Source: an uncultured Acidobacteriota bacterium (GTDB lineage Bacteria; Acidobacteriota; JAAYUB01). From it: a stretch of DNA of 10,075 nucleotides. The notes below the pieces were generated by a model. It searched no databases and was not told the origin of the DNA. It saw only the letters and a list, made by a program, of their open reading frames with translations. The position numbers were made by a program, and so were the translations under genes. This document shows positions 9,372-10,075 of the stretch, piece after piece (position 1 is the first letter of the stretch; every line of letters starts with the position of its first letter). The DNA lies in assembly GCA_937925645.1 (NCBI GenBank), contig CALAMB010000363.1, positions 1 through 10,075 on the forward strand, written 5' to 3'.

Positions 9372-9392
9372 GCCGCATTCGTCGAATGCGGC
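9372..9392. promoter_or_regulatory. Perfect palindrome 2 upstream of the heme protein gene
   Basis: GCCGCATTCG (9372-9381) and CGAATGCGGC (9383-9392) are exact reverse complements around a single central T. The arms have the same length and the same single-base centre as the palindrome at 9285-9305. It lies 50 bp upstream of the -10 box of the heme protein gene, a position where an activator could bind. A transcript hairpin or a REP-like intergenic repeat are alternatives. Confidence 0.55.
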
Positions 9393-9442
9393 GTACGGCG
9401 CGGTCCCGGAGAGTATCCGGCGATGCGGCACGGCTGATGCGA

Positions 9443-9448
9443 TACAAT
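9443..9448 (+). promoter_or_regulatory. Possible -10 box of the heme protein gene
   Basis: TACAAT (9443-9448) matches the -10 consensus at 5 of 6 bases in otherwise GC-rich DNA, about 30 bp before the ATG at 9478. I see no acceptable -35 box at 15-19 bp spacing, so if real it may depend on an activator, perhaps through the palindrome at 9372-9392. Confidence 0.35.
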
Positions 9449-9477
9449 AGTCAAAACGGACTGCAGAGGAGGCGGCG

Positions 9478-10053
9478 ATGCGGCGCGTGACGGTGGGCAT
9501 CATCCTGTTGGCCTGGATCGCGGGGGCGGCGCGGGGCGGCGCCGCCGAGGACGAGGCGCTGGCCGGGGCGCGGGCCGCCGCCGCGAAGCTGTCGGGGGGG
9601 CTCATGAGCGCTCTGACCGAGGCGCTCCGCACGGGGGGCGAGACGAACGCCCTGGCCGTCTGCCACTATCGAGCCCAGGTCATTACCTCAGCCATCGCCG
9701 CCGAGACCGGCCGCACGGTGCGGCGCACGTCCCTGCGGACGCGCAGCGCCGCCAACCGGCCCGACGCGTGGGAACGCGCCGGGCTGGAGGCGTTCATCCG
9801 GCGGGCGGCGGCGGGGGAGGCGCCCGAAGCGCTGGAGATCACCGAGGTGGTTATCGCAGACGGGCAACGGGTGTTCCGCTACCTCAAGGCGATTCCCACC
9901 AAGGCGATGTGCCTGCGCTGCCACGGCCCGGCAGTGGCGCCGGAGGTGCTGTCCGCGGTGAAGCGGCTTTATCCCGGCGACGAGGCGGTGGGGTTCCGCG
10001 AGGGGGACATCCGCGGCGCCGTCTCGGTTCAGCAGCCGCTGCCGGCGGAGTAG
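9478..10053 (+). CDS. Exported DUF3365 (Tll0287-like) c-type heme protein
   Basis: The 191-residue product has a signal peptide (about 1-23, hydrophobic IILLAWIAGAA, probable cleavage near GGAA) and one covalent heme site, CLRCH (145-149), so it should mature in the periplasm. The flanking text fits the DUF3365/Tll0287-like family: VCHYRAQ (61-67), RRTSLRTRSAANRPDAWE (82-99), FRYLKAIP (133-140), LYPGDEAVGFREGDIRGAVSV (164-184). In cyanobacterial Tll0287 the heme iron is held by the CxxCH histidine and a cysteine; here C62 is the natural candidate for that cysteine. Related domains serve in redox or ligand sensing and also occur fused to signalling proteins, but this one stands alone. The ATG at 9478 has an excellent ribosome site, GAGGAGG (9466-9472), five bases away. 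The gene has its own possible -10 box. Downstream context is cut by the window end, so a partner gene may lie just beyond. Confidence 0.9.
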   Translation: MRRVTVGIILLAWIAGAARGGAAEDEALAGARAAAAKLSGGLMSALTEALRTGGETNALAVCHYRAQVITSAIAAETGRTVRRTSLRTRSAANRPDAWERAGLEAFIRRAAAGEAPEALEITEVVIADGQRVFRYLKAIPTKAMCLRCHGPAVAPEVLSAVKRLYPGDEAVGFREGDIRGAVSVQQPLPAE

Positions 10054-10075
10054 CCCGCCTCTAATTCGTACTCGT

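Noticed and set aside
9285..9392. LexA operator sites
   Set aside because: The TTCG-W-CGAA core has its half-sites in the opposite order and spacing to the CGAAC-N4-GTTCG type LexA box, and no SOS gene is adjacent.
7878..9632. 584-codon open frame antisense to the exported protein
   Set aside because: The sense strand has a signal peptide, promoter, ribosome site and coherent repeats; the antisense product has none.

Overview
The window is a GC-rich (mostly around 70 percent by eye) bacterial chromosome segment with all seven supported genes on the + strand. From 1 to 6510 it is conserved housekeeping DNA: rlmH, a TraR/DksA-type zinc-finger regulator, comF, secA, guaB and moaC. From 6511 to 10075 it is accessory: an intergenic stretch of visibly lower GC, a large exported Tyr/Trp/Gly-rich protein of unknown function, a spacer with two similar perfect palindromes, and a small exported c-type heme protein of the DUF3365/Tll0287-like type. 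The short acid-rich TraR/DksA protein, the large exported protein and the DUF3365 protein together suggest Acidobacteriota or a similar deep Gram-negative lineage. This is an inference from protein flavour; there is no rRNA or other phylogenetic marker to settle it.

Layout. A near-consensus sigma70-type promoter (TTGACA, 17 bp, TATATT, 47-75) drives rlmH (105-578). The TraR/DksA gene (596-952) follows 17 bp later and comF (1019-1717) after another 66 bp, so these three probably form one unit. A second promoter of the same kind (TTGACA, 17 bp, TAAAGT, 1755-1783) lies just before secA (1816-4503). guaB (4545-6014) follows secA with two successive Shine-Dalgarno/ATG pairs, and moaC (6025-6510) starts 10 bp after guaB with GTG. 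secA-guaB-moaC therefore looks like a second unit. GuaB supplies the guanine nucleotide pathway, and MoaC acts one step after GTP is diverted to molybdenum cofactor, so the guaB-moaC pairing makes metabolic sense.

The second part has separately promoted, probably exported products. The 809-residue protein (6837-9266) has a signal peptide, three copies of a roughly 65-residue module, an extreme Y/W/G block, three glycine-rich repeats and an RGG-like tail. The 191-residue heme protein (9478-10053) has one CxxCH site and an upstream Cys that could be its second iron ligand. The spacer between them holds two 21-bp palindromes sharing a TTCG-W-CGAA core.

I did not find a mobile element, CRISPR array, RNA gene or recognisable defence system. 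The items most worth a second look are the modular exported protein, the paired palindromes, the guaB-moaC linkage and the repeat-bearing low-GC spacer.
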